Shown piece after piece: positions 35,014 through 45,174 of a stretch of 64,000 nt of DNA. Below the pieces are notes generated by a model. It saw only the letters and a list, made by a program, of their open reading frames with translations. It was not told the DNA's origin and did no database searches. The DNA lies in the NCBI RefSeq assembly GCF_018918185.1, contig NZ_JAHLPZ010000004.1, forward strand, positions 62,001-126,000, read 5' to 3'. The first letter of the stretch is position 1. Each line of letters begins with the position of its first letter. This DNA comes from Eubacterium sp. MSJ-21 (lineage in GTDB: Bacteria; Bacillota; Clostridia; Lachnospirales; Lachnospiraceae). A program made the position numbers and the translations under genes.

Positions 35014-36249
35014 TTACGGATTACATTTCTTGCACGGAGCATATCCCATATTTTCTAACTCCTCTACGGTTCCCTCATAGGTCTGCTTATTTGTCTCCTT
35101 CATCTGACTGACACTCGAGCAGGTCGGTCGATGGATTTTCTTCGTATTTGTATTCAGAATATAAGTCTGTGCCGTTTTGTTCCGGCGGTCTGAATCGCCA
35201 TTGGCAATCTCTAGCTGCTCTGTGGTAATATCACTTTCCATCCTGGTTCCCTGTCCTGTGCATCCTGATTCCTGCCCAACGCTTTCTGTTTTCTGCGCGT
35301 TCTCACGATTATCGGAAACGGTTTCCCAGCTTGTTCCGTCTGCATAGTTGATTTCGATTCCCGGCTGTACATTATAGCAGTACACATGGAAACAGATTCC
35401 GGTTCCTGCATCCTCAACGGACCATCCCTCCATCTCCACGCCGGAAGCAACCAGATTATCTCCTTCATACTGTGGTGTCACGCGGTACAGCACATGATTT
35501 CCAGTCCTATCCACATAATCATTGACCATCTCTTCAAACGGAAGCATCCCTTCGGTATTCAGGTATCTTGTCCCGGTGATCAGATTCTCCTCATTTGCAT
35601 TTTCGCCGGCCAGGCAGTACGCGATCAGATGGCAGCGGTTGTAGAGATAATTGCCATCAATCAGATCATTATACTTCACAGTGTGCCAGCCACTTGGTCG
35701 GACATTTCCGATTGCATCCCGTTCTTCCATCGGCTGGATCTCCGGACAGATATTCGCATATGCCTGTCCGCAGCGCCCAAGCGAATCCAGCTCACTATAT
35801 GTTTCAAACGCCTCGGTGTTTTTCTTTTCATCCTCCGTAAAATCCGGGATGTTTTTTTCAAGCTGGATATATGGAGTTCCGTCGTAATATGGAATGTCCT
35901 CAAGTGAAACTGAGGTTCCCTTCTGGATTTCACGTGGAAGTCCGTTCTCCGATTGTGCATCCGGCTGCGAGTCTTTATCCTGCATATCAGGCTTCTTCGT
36001 TATATCCTGTGTGTCAGAATCGGCTACTACCGCTGATCCTACGGCATCTTCCATCAGCCCTGTATGATCAGTTGCTGTAATATCTCCTATTTCCTCAGCG
36101 AGTTGCTCATCCGCATTTTTCGTATCTGCCTGTGCTTCTATCGCTGTCGCATCATCCGCTGTGTTTTTCCCGGTCGCACATCCGGCTAGTGAAATTGTAA
36201 TGCCAAGACAGGCTATCATATAGTTCAGTGTTATTTTAATCTTTTTCAT
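35014..36249 (-). CDS. secreted DNA/RNA non-specific endonuclease lipoprotein
   Basis: A 411-residue lipoprotein: signal peptide with lipobox LAGC (Cys about 24), a long acidic Asp/Gln-rich linker (about 30-105), then a nuclease domain of the EndA/DNA-entry-nuclease type (MEERDAIGNVRPSGWHTVKY, YNRCHLIAYCLAGENANEENLITGTRYLN, HVLYRVTPQYEG). The catalytic His and Asn of the beta-beta-alpha-metal fold lie in NRCHLIA and ENLITGTR. The C-terminal 50 residues (KKIHRPTCSSV...GYAPCKKCNP) carry paired Cys resembling the Ada-type metal-binding tail. GGAGAGAAGTAAGTG precedes the ATG at 36249. A role in nutrient DNA degradation or DNA uptake is likely. Confidence 0.88.
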   Translation of the reverse strand: MKKIKITLNYMIACLGITISLAGCATGKNTADDATAIEAQADTKNADEQLAEEIGDITATDHTGLMEDAVGSAVVADSDTQDITKKPDMQDKDSQPDAQSENGLPREIQKGTSVSLEDIPYYDGTPYIQLEKNIPDFTEDEKKNTEAFETYSELDSLGRCGQAYANICPEIQPMEERDAIGNVRPSGWHTVKYNDLIDGNYLYNRCHLIAYCLAGENANEENLITGTRYLNTEGMLPFEEMVNDYVDRTGNHVLYRVTPQYEGDNLVASGVEMEGWSVEDAGTGICFHVYCYNVQPGIEINYADGTSWETVSDNRENAQKTESVGQESGCTGQGTRMESDITTEQLEIANGDSDRRNKTAQTYILNTNTKKIHRPTCSSVSQMKETNKQTYEGTVEELENMGYAPCKKCNP

Positions 36250-36431
36250 CACTTACTTCTCTCCATATTCACCGCATGTTCCTCTCCATGTTCATCTCTT
36301 GCCTGTTCCTATCAACATTCATTACGTGTTCCCCACGAACCCATTCTCCATTCTACATGCCCTACTGTGCATCCTATGCTACATATATAACGCTACATCC
36401 ATTATACGTTCCTTATTCCATATACACAAGC

Positions 36432-36657
36432 CATCTCTGGGTTTTTCCTGCTCCTATTCTTCCTATACACCCACCGCGTGGTTTTTCTCCTCTGGAAGCT
36501 TCTCTCTACGCCCATTTCTCCAACATATCCTCTTCCTCACTCATCATCTCTGGGTTTTTTCGCCCTCCGCCTCTCCCCTACGCCCACCACGTGGGTTTTC
36601 TCCCCGGAAAGCTTCTCTCTACGCCCATTTCGCCAGCATAGATTAGCTTCCTATCCA
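36432..36657. repeat. two tandem degenerate 113-bp repeats
   Basis: catctctggg (36432 and 36545), acgcccaccacgtgg-like and tctctctacgcccattt (36501 and 36614) recur at a constant spacing of 113 bp. Each copy has a cCCACnnnGTGGg palindrome. The plus strand is very pyrimidine-rich. Open frames here have no ribosome site and are low-complexity, so it is read as non-coding. Confidence 0.7.
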
Positions 36658-36737
36658 TTTTCCCGTCAAAAGTTCCCTTCCAGCCTTGCAATCTCCCAAG
36701 GAACTCTCTATACTACATACATGAACCACACGATTTC

Positions 36738-37009
36738 GAAACATACTATGATTTGGATATATATAGTTCTATCAGTATCTGGCAATATACATATGTTTGG
36801 GACTTAGAAGTTCTTGATGTTCTGTACATTCCCAGCAATGTTTGAACACGATGTTCAAACAAGCCGCCACTGAGCCACGGATGGCGAATTGGCGGCGGTT
36901 GCGTATGCTCTCAATACACCTTTTCAGAACATCTAGTACTTCTTAGTTTCAATACATCGTATAGTGGCAGATGCTGATACAACTATATATTCAAATCATA
37001 GTATGTTTC
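36738..37009. repeat. 272-bp imperfect palindromic element upstream of the aminopeptidase gene
   Basis: The ends gaaacatactatgatttg (36738-) and caaatcatagtatgtttc (-37009) are perfect inverted copies, and pairing extends inward through tatcagtatctggca/tggcagatgctgata and cttagaagttct/agtacttcttag. The core has two hairpins: tttgaaca-cga-tgttcaaa (36841-36859) and ccgccac...gtggcgg-like (36864-36898). No gene is inside. It ends 10 bp before the ribosome site of the aminopeptidase gene, so it must be transcribed with that gene or carry its promoter. Confidence 0.8.
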
Positions 37010-37035
37010 ACACTTTTTCAAAAGGAGATCATCAC

Positions 37036-38325
37036 ATGAAAACATTATTACGTTTTTTACAGAACGGCAAAACGCAATTTCACGTCGCCGCTCTTGCCAA
37101 AGAATATTTAGATTCACATGGATTTATACCAGTATCTGACCGTGAAGAGCTGGCAGAACTTGCCGCCGGTAAATACTACCTTGCTCCATTCTCTTCGATT
37201 GTGATTCCATTTGTGAAAGGTACGCAGAGCACACAGGTGCGCATTGCCTGTGCACATACAGATTTTCCGATGCTCAAGGTAAAGCCAAACCCGGAATTAA
37301 AAAAGCAGGGGTATCTGCAAATAAACGTGGAACCTTACGGCGGACTTATCAAAGAAACATGGTTTGACCGTCCACTCGGACTCGCAGGAAAAGTCATCTG
37401 CAAGAGTGATTCCATCTTCCATCCGGAAATCAAGCTGTTTGATTCCGAAAAGCCGGTTGCTATCATTCCAAACCTTGCTCCACACCTGAAACGCGGCAGC
37501 AAAGAAGGAGAACTGGATGTACAGAAGGAGTTGATTCCAATTGTGGACATGGCAGTTTCTATGGATGGTTCCTCAAACCAATCGGACGGGCAGACGCAAC
37601 AGAAAAATCCTGATTCCCATTTCCTACTTTCTTATGTGGCAGAAAAACTAAACGTTCACCCAGAAGATGTTCTGGACTTCGATTTATACCTGTACATCTA
37701 CGATGCACCAACGACCGTCGGTATAAACGATGCACTTGTAACAAGCCCCCGCATCGACAACATCTCCTCTGTCTGTGCCATCTTAGAAGGATTGGCGGAC
37801 ACCGAGCCTTCCGATACACTTTGTATCGGTGCACTGTTTGACAACGAAGAAATCGGAAGCCGATCGAAACAGGGGGCTGACAGTATGCTGCTCTCCGATA
37901 TTGTGAATCGTCTGACCGCAGGCAGCCATCTTTCACTGATTGAAGATGGATTCTATCTGTCCGTGGACGTCGCACACGCCACACATCCAAATTACAGTGA
38001 GAAAGCCGATATTACCAACACCGTACTGCTCGGAAAGGGCGCTGTCCTGAAATCCAGTGCCAGTCAGCGCTATGTCTGCGACAGCGAAGCAGGCGCCTGC
38101 ATTATTGATTTATGCAACGCAAACCACATTGCCTTGCAGCGTACCGTGAACCGTTCCGGCATGCCAGGCGGTCAGACACTTGGACCTATCGTTTCATCTT
38201 ATCTTCCAATGCGTGCCTGCGATATTGGAATTCCGGTTCTTGCAATGCATTCCGCAAGCGAACTGATGCACCAGGATGACTACGCTGCTTTAGCCGCTTT
38301 GATTACTGCATTTTTCAGACAATAA
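37036..38325 (+). CDS. M18 family aminopeptidase
   Basis: A 429-residue zinc aminopeptidase of the M18 (aspartyl aminopeptidase/ApeB) family removing N-terminal, often acidic, residues from peptides in the cytoplasm. Metal-ligand and catalytic blocks are CAHTDFPMLKVKP (about 74), IYDAPTTVGINDALVTSPRIDN (about 225-245), FDNEEIGSRSKQGADS (about 270), DVAHATHPNY (about 315) and the last His in LAMHSASEL. The start was placed at ATG 37036, preceded by AAAAGGAGATCATCAC; an earlier in-frame ATG lies inside the palindrome. A terminator follows. Confidence 0.92.
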   Translation: MKTLLRFLQNGKTQFHVAALAKEYLDSHGFIPVSDREELAELAAGKYYLAPFSSIVIPFVKGTQSTQVRIACAHTDFPMLKVKPNPELKKQGYLQINVEPYGGLIKETWFDRPLGLAGKVICKSDSIFHPEIKLFDSEKPVAIIPNLAPHLKRGSKEGELDVQKELIPIVDMAVSMDGSSNQSDGQTQQKNPDSHFLLSYVAEKLNVHPEDVLDFDLYLYIYDAPTTVGINDALVTSPRIDNISSVCAILEGLADTEPSDTLCIGALFDNEEIGSRSKQGADSMLLSDIVNRLTAGSHLSLIEDGFYLSVDVAHATHPNYSEKADITNTVLLGKGAVLKSSASQRYVCDSEAGACIIDLCNANHIALQRTVNRSGMPGGQTLGPIVSSYLPMRACDIGIPVLAMHSASELMHQDDYAALAALITAFFRQ

Positions 38326-38446
38326 ACTGATTGCATCATAAATCCAATATGCATCACGCAGAGCAAGATGCGCACCTCACATCTTGCTTTATTCGCAGTC
38401 ATCAATGCACCACATAAATGCGTGCATTTTTCTCGTCGCCACGGCA

Positions 38447-38476
38447 AAAGAGGCTGCCTCATCCGGCAGCCTCTTT
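38447..38476. terminator. terminator between the M18 aminopeptidase and GDPD genes
   Basis: aaagaggctgcc, 6-nt loop, ggcagcctcttt: a strong hairpin usable by both converging genes. Two weaker hairpins (gcaagatg...catcttgc at 38363-38387 and aatgcac...gtgcatt at 38404-38428) precede it. Confidence 0.85.
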
Positions 38477-38508
38477 GCATTCCCGATCATTCTATTCTCG
38501 CATACAAT

Positions 38509-40350
38509 CTAATATTTATAAATCAGCCGTTTCATCCAATCCTCGATGATAGAAGCATTTGCATTGGATATAACTTCCTTTGTGTTAGTCGGATCATCCG
38601 TGATAATCCCATCCACATCCAGCAACAACAGGTTCTTGATATCCGATTCATTATTAACCGTCCATGCATAGATTTTTTTGCCCTTTGCATGAATTTTACT
38701 TACCATATTGTTACTGATATACGTATGCTTGATACTGAATCCATCAATACCATCCATCCCAGCAAAATCTCCAAACGCCATCGTCATGATATACAATGTC
38801 GAAATGTCGGGGTCTAGTTCCTTCGCTTCTCGCAACGCTGCAACACTCTGGGAACCAAGCACACACTGATCCACAAAATCATATTCATGCAGCAGATCAA
38901 CAATTCCCTGTACATAATTCTGATCCGTCTCTGCCGGTTTCAGTTCAATATTCAGGAACACATCGTTTTCTGTGGCAAAAATCAGCACTTCTTCCAATGT
39001 GGGGATTCGCGTGCCATCATACGCCCGGTCATACAGACTTCCGACATCCAGCCTGCTGATGTAATCATAATCCACTTCGCCCACCTTGTGCTTAACATTC
39101 GCCGTCCGGTTCAGACTCTCATCATGCATGATGACATACACGCCATCCTTCGTCTGCCGTACATCCAACTCGATAATATCCGCACCGGCCTCGACCGCCT
39201 TCTCAAATGCCGGCATCGTATTCTCCGGTGCATGTGCATCATCCCCCCGATGCGCTGTCACGGACGCATTCGTCGGATACGCAATGCGGAAGGACATATA
39301 ATTATTCGTTGACAGATACACATAGCAGCCATTCATAATAAGTCCGAGTGCAACAACCGACGCAAGAAATGTCCGCTGTTTTTTTCGGGAACGGCTCAGA
39401 AGAATCTTCTCTTCCCGCTCCTGTATCTTATTCACGTGAAGCTTCTTAAACTCTTCATATTCCATATCGCCTTCCCGTTCATAGAAATGCGCACAGATAT
39501 AAGCATGAATAAGCGGCGTTGCCACTATGACGATCAACACATAAAGAATCACCGTCGCGACACGGAAGATCGTATCAATCACCGTCACAACCGTTTTGTT
39601 TGGAATCAGGCCCATCACGGCCTTCGAGATTCCGGTTGCAAATGCGCCTTCAAGCAAAACCGCGGTCACTGCTATCGCCAGATTCAGTGCGATCACGCCA
39701 ATCATCATAAGCAGTGCATGATGTTTCATCGCCTGTTTACTCATACGGCGTGCCTGCTTATAGCTGACCTTATACAAGACAAAATAATTAAGTGTAAAAA
39801 TCTCCTTGAAGAAGGTCAGGCAGAGCACAAGATAGATTGCAAGTCCGCCCATTACTCCGAACTTATAGTTCTTCAAAAAATGTGTCAGAAACTCCGGCAA
39901 CTTCAATCCGAGCAACGTGCCCGACAACGTAAGAGAATATGTAAATGGCAGGACAAACAATACATACCCGAGTGTCAGCAGATTCTTCGGTGTCAGACTC
40001 CGACAGGCATTTCCGATTCCATGCAGCAAAATATCCATCGGATTCAGCTTCTCGCGCCGCACCGATGCTTCCATACTGTAAATAATTCCCGACAGATTAA
40101 TCAGTAAGAAAAATGCAATCAGAATCAAAATCAGCAGGAATGCCACATAAGTAATCGGTGACCGCATATACCGGTAAATCGTTCCGGATGACAGATACGA
40201 AACTCCCGCAATGTCCATCGACACATTCAGCAGTCCATACATCGCCGGAGTCAGGATTGCCAGCGACAACACCCGGTAAACAACCTCAAAAAAAGCAATG
40301 GAGGAAAAATTATACTGAAGCATCTTCACTGCCTGCTTTAAACGACTCAT
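38509..40350 (-). CDS. glycerophosphodiester phosphodiesterase with N-terminal membrane domain
   Basis: A 613-residue protein. The first ~320 residues form a GPDPase_memb-type domain with about seven membrane helices. The C-terminal GDPD domain (about 345-610) has the catalytic HRG of VTAHRGDDAHAPENTMPAF, the metal ligands in IIELDVRQTKDGVYVIMHDESLNRT, and NIELKP. It probably hydrolyses glycerophosphodiesters or glycerol-phosphate polymers; the linker topology decides which side of the membrane the active site faces. The start is ATG 40350 with GGAGGAAAAGGTT upstream. Confidence 0.92.
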   Translation of the reverse strand: MSRLKQAVKMLQYNFSSIAFFEVVYRVLSLAILTPAMYGLLNVSMDIAGVSYLSSGTIYRYMRSPITYVAFLLILILIAFFLLINLSGIIYSMEASVRREKLNPMDILLHGIGNACRSLTPKNLLTLGYVLFVLPFTYSLTLSGTLLGLKLPEFLTHFLKNYKFGVMGGLAIYLVLCLTFFKEIFTLNYFVLYKVSYKQARRMSKQAMKHHALLMMIGVIALNLAIAVTAVLLEGAFATGISKAVMGLIPNKTVVTVIDTIFRVATVILYVLIVIVATPLIHAYICAHFYEREGDMEYEEFKKLHVNKIQEREEKILLSRSRKKQRTFLASVVALGLIMNGCYVYLSTNNYMSFRIAYPTNASVTAHRGDDAHAPENTMPAFEKAVEAGADIIELDVRQTKDGVYVIMHDESLNRTANVKHKVGEVDYDYISRLDVGSLYDRAYDGTRIPTLEEVLIFATENDVFLNIELKPAETDQNYVQGIVDLLHEYDFVDQCVLGSQSVAALREAKELDPDISTLYIMTMAFGDFAGMDGIDGFSIKHTYISNNMVSKIHAKGKKIYAWTVNNESDIKNLLLLDVDGIITDDPTNTKEVISNANASIIEDWMKRLIYKY

Positions 40351-40443
40351 AACCTTTTCCTCCATTTCCTTATCAATATTTATGTGATCATACTATCATA
40401 ATCGAATTCTGTTTTCTTATCAACACAATCACTGATTCTATCT

Positions 40444-41478
40444 TTACAGAATCAGCATGGCGTCTCCAAATGAGAAAAATCTATACTTTTCCTCCACTGC
40501 GATCTTATATGCTTCGAGAATCTTCTCCCTGTCATATAATGCAGAAACCAGCATCAAAAGTGTCGATTCCGGCAGATGGAAATTCGTAATCAGCCGGTCA
40601 ACCACCTTGAATTTATATCCCGGATAAATAAAGATATCCGTCCAGCCACTGCAGGCACGCACATGCCCTGTCTCATCTGCGACCGTCTCAAGCGTACGCG
40701 TACTCGTGGTACCAACCGAAATGACCTTGCCGCCATTTGCTTTCGTCTCATTGATCGTATTGGCAGCTTCCTCATCAATCACATAGAACTCGCTGTGCAT
40801 GTGATGCTCTAAAATATTCTCCACCTTCACCGGGCGGAATGTACCAAGTCCGACATGTAAGGTCACTCTTGCAATCTTGATGCCCTTCTCTTTGATCTGT
40901 TCCAGCAGTTCCTTCGTAAAATGTAAACCTGCCGTCGGCGCAGCTGCCGAACCGGTATGTGTTGCATAGACTGTCTGATAACGGTCCTTGTCCTCCAGCC
41001 GGTGTGTGATATACGGCGGAAGCGGCATCTGCCCAAGCTCGTCCAACACTTCCTCAAAGATTCCTTCGTATTCAAAGCGGATCAGACGATTGCCTTCTTC
41101 GACTATATCAATCACTTCGCCGACCAATTTGCCCTCACCAAAAGAGATACGCGCACCCACACGTGCCTTTTTGCCCGGCTTTACCAATGTCTCCCAGACT
41201 TTATCATCATGGCGTTTTAAGAGCAGCACCTCAATGGATGCCCCTGTATCTTCCTTCACGCCAATCAGTCTGGCCGGAATAACCTTTGTATCATTGATGA
41301 CCAGGCAATCACCCGGATTTAAGTATTCGATCACATCCGAGAAATGCCGGTGCTCAATTCCACCCGTCTCACGGTTCAACACCATAAGCCGGGAATCGCT
41401 TCGCTTCAGGAGCGGATCCTGTGCGATCAACTCCTGCGGCAGTTCATAATTAAAATCACTTAACTTCATTTCGTTCAT
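40444..41478 (-). CDS. queA: S-adenosylmethionine:tRNA ribosyltransferase-isomerase
   Basis: A 344-residue QueA, which transfers and rearranges ribose from SAM onto preQ1 at the tRNA wobble position to give epoxyqueuosine. Blocks: [29 protein letters not shown] at the N-terminus, [42 protein letters not shown] and [12 protein letters not shown], ending [17 protein letters not shown]. The start is set at ATG 41478, nine bases after GGAG. It appears monocistronic; tgt and other que genes are not nearby. Confidence 0.96.
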   Translation of the reverse strand: MNEMKLSDFNYELPQELIAQDPLLKRSDSRLMVLNRETGGIEHRHFSDVIEYLNPGDCLVINDTKVIPARLIGVKEDTGASIEVLLLKRHDDKVWETLVKPGKKARVGARISFGEGKLVGEVIDIVEEGNRLIRFEYEGIFEEVLDELGQMPLPPYITHRLEDKDRYQTVYATHTGSAAAPTAGLHFTKELLEQIKEKGIKIARVTLHVGLGTFRPVKVENILEHHMHSEFYVIDEEAANTINETKANGGKVISVGTTSTRTLETVADETGHVRACSGWTDIFIYPGYKFKVVDRLITNFHLPESTLLMLVSALYDREKILEAYKIAVEEKYRFFSFGDAMLIL

Positions 41479-41604
41479 ATCTATCTGCTCCATGTTTCTT
41501 CTATATACACTGGGTGCAAAGTATAAAATGCGGTACTACGCATAAGCCATATCCGTTTTTCCACACACAATGTACAAAAAGGCTTCCCACACTGCACAAT
41601 TTTA

Positions 41605-44031
41605 TTATGCCCGGATTTCAATACCCATCTTCGAAAGCTCTGCAAGAAGCTTCTCTACAACCGGATTGACATCTGCATCGGTCAAAGTCTTTGTCTTGTC
41701 ACGGAATACAAGTGAATATGCAACAGACTTCTTGCCAGGTGCTACCTGCTCACCTTCATAGACATCAAACAGCTTGTAGCTTTCTAACATCTTTCCGCCA
41801 CACTTCTTGATGACCTTCTCGATCTCACCGACGAATACGCCCTTATCCACAACCAACGCCAGATCTCGTGTAACGCTTGGGAACTTCGCGATACCTTCGT
41901 ACTTTCTGTCAAAGGTTGTAAGCATCGTAACTGTCTGCATATCGAGAACGGCAACATAGACTTCCTTCTTCATGCCATAGTTTTCGACAACCTCTGGATG
42001 AAGCTGTCCGAGATAACCAACCGAAAGCTTGCCCTTCGTGATATTTGCCTGACGTCCCGGATGTAAGAATGGATGCTCAGAAGTTGGCTCGTAGCTTACT
42101 TCCTTTGCAAATCCAAGCTTCTCTGTCAGCTCTTCGATTACACCCTTCAGATCGAAGAAATCGCCCTCGCCGAACATACCGAGGATTAACATCATGCGTT
42201 CATCCGGAAGCTCTGTCAGTGGAAGTGCCTTTGGCAGATATACATTTGCAAGCTCATACAATCTTGCATGCTTATTTCTACGGTTATAGTTGGTAGAAAG
42301 GGATGTCAGCATACCATTTAACGGAAGTGTTCTCATGATAGAGAAATCCTCGCCAAGTGGGTTCATGATCTGGATTGCATTTCTATATACGGAATCCTGT
42401 GGGATTAACAGCTTATCAAATACCTTCGGGCTCTCGAACGAATAATGCATAGCTCCGGAGAAACCATCGCCCTCGACAATATTTCTTACAATGTCATTTA
42501 CACGCTCTGCATAGCTCTTCTTACCGGCAGTGGACTCGCCGTGTGGCAGCGTCGTCGGAATATTGGCGTAGCCATAGAAACGTGCTACTTCCTCTGCAAG
42601 ATCTGCCATACATTTCAGATCCTGACGGAAAGTAGGAATCGTCAGCATGTTTGTCTTTTCATCATAACGAAGCTCCAGCTTCTTGAAGATAGAAAGCATA
42701 ACGTCAGAAGAAATGTCGGTTCCAAGCAGCTTATTCATCTTCTCCGGCTCGAACGGAAGTGCAATCTCCTTGACCGGGTTTGGATATACATCCACCATAC
42801 CGTCAACGACCTTACCACAGCCAAGTTCCTCTATCAACTGACATGCACGATTGATTGCCTGTTCTGCTAAGTTTGGATCAAGTCCCTTCACGAATTTTGC
42901 GGCTGCATCTGTCGCAAGACCGATTCGTTTTGTTGTGAGACGGATATTCGTACCGTCGAAGCAGGCTGCCTCGAACAGCAATGTCTTGATGTCATCCGTA
43001 ACCATGGAATTCTCGCCACCCATGATACCGGCGATACCGATTTCCTTCTCGCCGTCACAGATCATCAGAACGTCTTTATCCATCTTACGTTCCTGACCGT
43101 CCAGTGTCACAAATGTATCACCGTCATTTGCACGTTTTACAACAATCTTCCTGCCTGCGATCGTATCTAAGTCATACGCGTGCATTGGCTGACCGTACTC
43201 TTCCATAACGTAGTTTGTGATATCAACCAGATTGTTGATGGAACGGATTCCCTGCGAAGCCAGTCTCTCACGCATCCATTTTGGAGAAGGTCCGATCTTC
43301 AAATCTGTCACAACTCTGGCTGTGTAACGCGGGCACAGATCCGGTGCCTGTACATCCACGGTAATATAATCATTTACATCGCCACCGCTGCCCTGTACTT
43401 TAATCTCCGGCTCGTGGAATTCCTTGTCAAAGGTTGCAGCGGCTTCTCTTGCCATACCGATCATAGAGAAACAATCCACACGGTTTGATGTAATCTCATA
43501 CTCTACAACTGAATCATGCAGGCCAAGTGCTGCGATTGCATCATCGCCCGGCTTTACGCCTGACTCTTCGTTGAAAATGTAAATACCATACTCCGGTGCC
43601 TCCGGATACAGATCTCTGGATGAACCAAGCTCTTCGATGGAGCACATCATACCATCGCTCTCAATACCACGAAGCTTGCCTTTCTTGATCTTGATGCCGT
43701 CCTCCGGAAGTGGCTCGCCATCATGTCCGCCTGCAACCTTGCCGCCATCTAGGACAACCGGTACGAGGTCACCTTCCTTTACATTTGGAGCACCTGTTAC
43801 GATCTGGATCGTCCCGGCACCGATATTTACCTGACAGATAATCAGCTTATCTGCATCCGGATGCTTCTCGATCTTCTCGATCTTACCAACGACTATCTTC
43901 TCTAAGTTCTTATCTTTTTTCTCGTATCCTTCTACATGGGAACCGGACAGAGTCATCGCATCTACGAAGTCCTGTACGTCCACATCTAAATCAGGAACAT
44001 ATACTTTTAACCATGAAATCGGTGTATTCAT
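41605..44031 (-). CDS. pheT: phenylalanyl-tRNA synthetase beta subunit
   Basis: An 808-residue beta chain of the alpha2-beta2 enzyme. Domains in order: tRNA-binding OB fold (about 40-155, VVGKIEKIEKHPDADKLIICQV), B3/B4 editing domain (about 210-390), B5 domain (about 400-475), the catalytic-like core, and the C-terminal FDX-ACB domain (about 715-808). Length is normal. It follows pheS by 15 bp and shares its T-box control. Confidence 0.97.
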   Translation of the reverse strand: MNTPISWLKVYVPDLDVDVQDFVDAMTLSGSHVEGYEKKDKNLEKIVVGKIEKIEKHPDADKLIICQVNIGAGTIQIVTGAPNVKEGDLVPVVLDGGKVAGGHDGEPLPEDGIKIKKGKLRGIESDGMMCSIEELGSSRDLYPEAPEYGIYIFNEESGVKPGDDAIAALGLHDSVVEYEITSNRVDCFSMIGMAREAAATFDKEFHEPEIKVQGSGGDVNDYITVDVQAPDLCPRYTARVVTDLKIGPSPKWMRERLASQGIRSINNLVDITNYVMEEYGQPMHAYDLDTIAGRKIVVKRANDGDTFVTLDGQERKMDKDVLMICDGEKEIGIAGIMGGENSMVTDDIKTLLFEAACFDGTNIRLTTKRIGLATDAAAKFVKGLDPNLAEQAINRACQLIEELGCGKVVDGMVDVYPNPVKEIALPFEPEKMNKLLGTDISSDVMLSIFKKLELRYDEKTNMLTIPTFRQDLKCMADLAEEVARFYGYANIPTTLPHGESTAGKKSYAERVNDIVRNIVEGDGFSGAMHYSFESPKVFDKLLIPQDSVYRNAIQIMNPLGEDFSIMRTLPLNGMLTSLSTNYNRRNKHARLYELANVYLPKALPLTELPDERMMLILGMFGEGDFFDLKGVIEELTEKLGFAKEVSYEPTSEHPFLHPGRQANITKGKLSVGYLGQLHPEVVENYGMKKEVYVAVLDMQTVTMLTTFDRKYEGIAKFPSVTRDLALVVDKGVFVGEIEKVIKKCGGKMLESYKLFDVYEGEQVAPGKKSVAYSLVFRDKTKTLTDADVNPVVEKLLAELSKMGIEIRA

Positions 44032-44046
44032 CTTCTTACCTCCATC

Positions 44047-45066
44047 TTAAAACTGATTCAAAAATCTTGTATCGTTTTCGTACAAGAGACGCATATCATC
44101 GATCTCGTACTTTAAGAGTGTGATACGCTCAAGTCCGATACCAAATGCGAATCCCGAATACTCTTCCGGATCAATGCCACACATTTCCAATACATGTGGA
44201 TGAACCATACCGCAGCCAAGAATCTCGATCCAGCCGCTGCCCTTACATACACGACAGCCCTTGCCACCACACTTGAAGCAGGTGATATCCACCTCTGCGG
44301 AAGGCTCTGTAAATGGAAAATGATGCGGACGGAACTTCGTCTTTGTCTTCTCACCGAAGAATTCCTTCGCGAACTGATCGAGTGTTCCCTTCAGGTCCGC
44401 CATTGTGATTCCCTTGTCAACAACCAGTCCCTCAACCTGATGGAAGGATGGTGAATGGGTTGCATCTACTTCGTCTGAACGGAATACACGTCCCGGTGAC
44501 AGAATACGGATTGGCAGCTTGCCCTGCTCCATGATTCTTGCCTGTACCGGTGATGTCTGTGTACGAAGCAGAATGTCCTTTGTGATATAGAATGTATCCT
44601 GCTCATCCTTCGCCGGATGGTTTGCAGGGATATTCAAAAGTTCAAAATTGTATTTGTCATATTCGATTTCCGGTCCGGATACAATCTCATATCCCATACC
44701 GATAAATACTCGCTCTAAGTCTTCAAGCGCAATCTGGTTTGGATGTCTGTGTCCGTCGATTTTCTTCACACCCGGAAGTGTAACATCGATTGTCTCACGC
44801 TTCATCTTCTCTGCACGCAGAGCAGAATTGATGGATTTCATCTTCTCCTCCAGCTTTGCTTCGATGTTCGCACGTGTCTCATTTACCATCTGTCCAACCT
44901 TCGGACGATCTTCCGGAGCCACGTCCTTCATGCTCTTCAATACCTGAGTTAATTCACCCTTCTTACCAAGGATCGACACCTTGATATCATTCAAGAGGTT
45001 GATATCCTGTGCCTCTGCGATCTTGGAAAGTGCCTGTTCTCTGATGCTTTGCAACTTTTCTTTCAT
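44047..45066 (-). CDS. pheS: phenylalanyl-tRNA synthetase alpha subunit
   Basis: A 339-residue alpha chain with an N-terminal coiled coil (about 1-90) and a class II core: motif 1 HPNQIALEDLERVFIGMGYE, motif 2 FRSDEVDATHSPSFHQVEGL and motif 3 GFAFGIGLERITLLKY. The CFKCGGKGCRVCKGSGWIEI block is the usual insertion. It charges tRNA-Phe together with PheT. GGAGGAAAACAGGAA precedes the ATG. Expression is governed by the T-box leader that ends about 115 bp upstream. Confidence 0.97.
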   Translation of the reverse strand: MKEKLQSIREQALSKIAEAQDINLLNDIKVSILGKKGELTQVLKSMKDVAPEDRPKVGQMVNETRANIEAKLEEKMKSINSALRAEKMKRETIDVTLPGVKKIDGHRHPNQIALEDLERVFIGMGYEIVSGPEIEYDKYNFELLNIPANHPAKDEQDTFYITKDILLRTQTSPVQARIMEQGKLPIRILSPGRVFRSDEVDATHSPSFHQVEGLVVDKGITMADLKGTLDQFAKEFFGEKTKTKFRPHHFPFTEPSAEVDITCFKCGGKGCRVCKGSGWIEILGCGMVHPHVLEMCGIDPEEYSGFAFGIGLERITLLKYEIDDMRLLYENDTRFLNQF

Positions 45067-45095
45067 TTCCTGTTTTCCTCCATGTTATACCAATT

Positions 45096-45143
45096 TCAGA
45101 CGATTGCAATTCAGAAACACATATTGGAACTGCAATCATCTGA
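45096..45143 (-). promoter_or_regulatory. extra hairpin between the T-box terminator and pheS
   Basis: tcagacgattgcaatt and aactgcaatcatctga can pair with G-T wobbles, giving a ~17-bp stem about 30 nt ahead of the pheS start. It has no T-tail; a role in mRNA stability or translation is possible. Confidence 0.45.
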
Positions 45144-45174
45144 TATAAGTTTCTAACCTTGCATAAAAAGGCAA

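Noticed and set aside
36276-36646. Two overlapping plus-strand open frames of about 115-121 codons
   Set aside because: They come from pyrimidine-rich tandem repeats, lack a ribosome site, and show low-complexity composition in every frame.
36432-36657. Repeats considered as a CRISPR array
   Set aside because: There are only two long degenerate units of 113 bp, with no short identical repeats or spacers and no cas genes.
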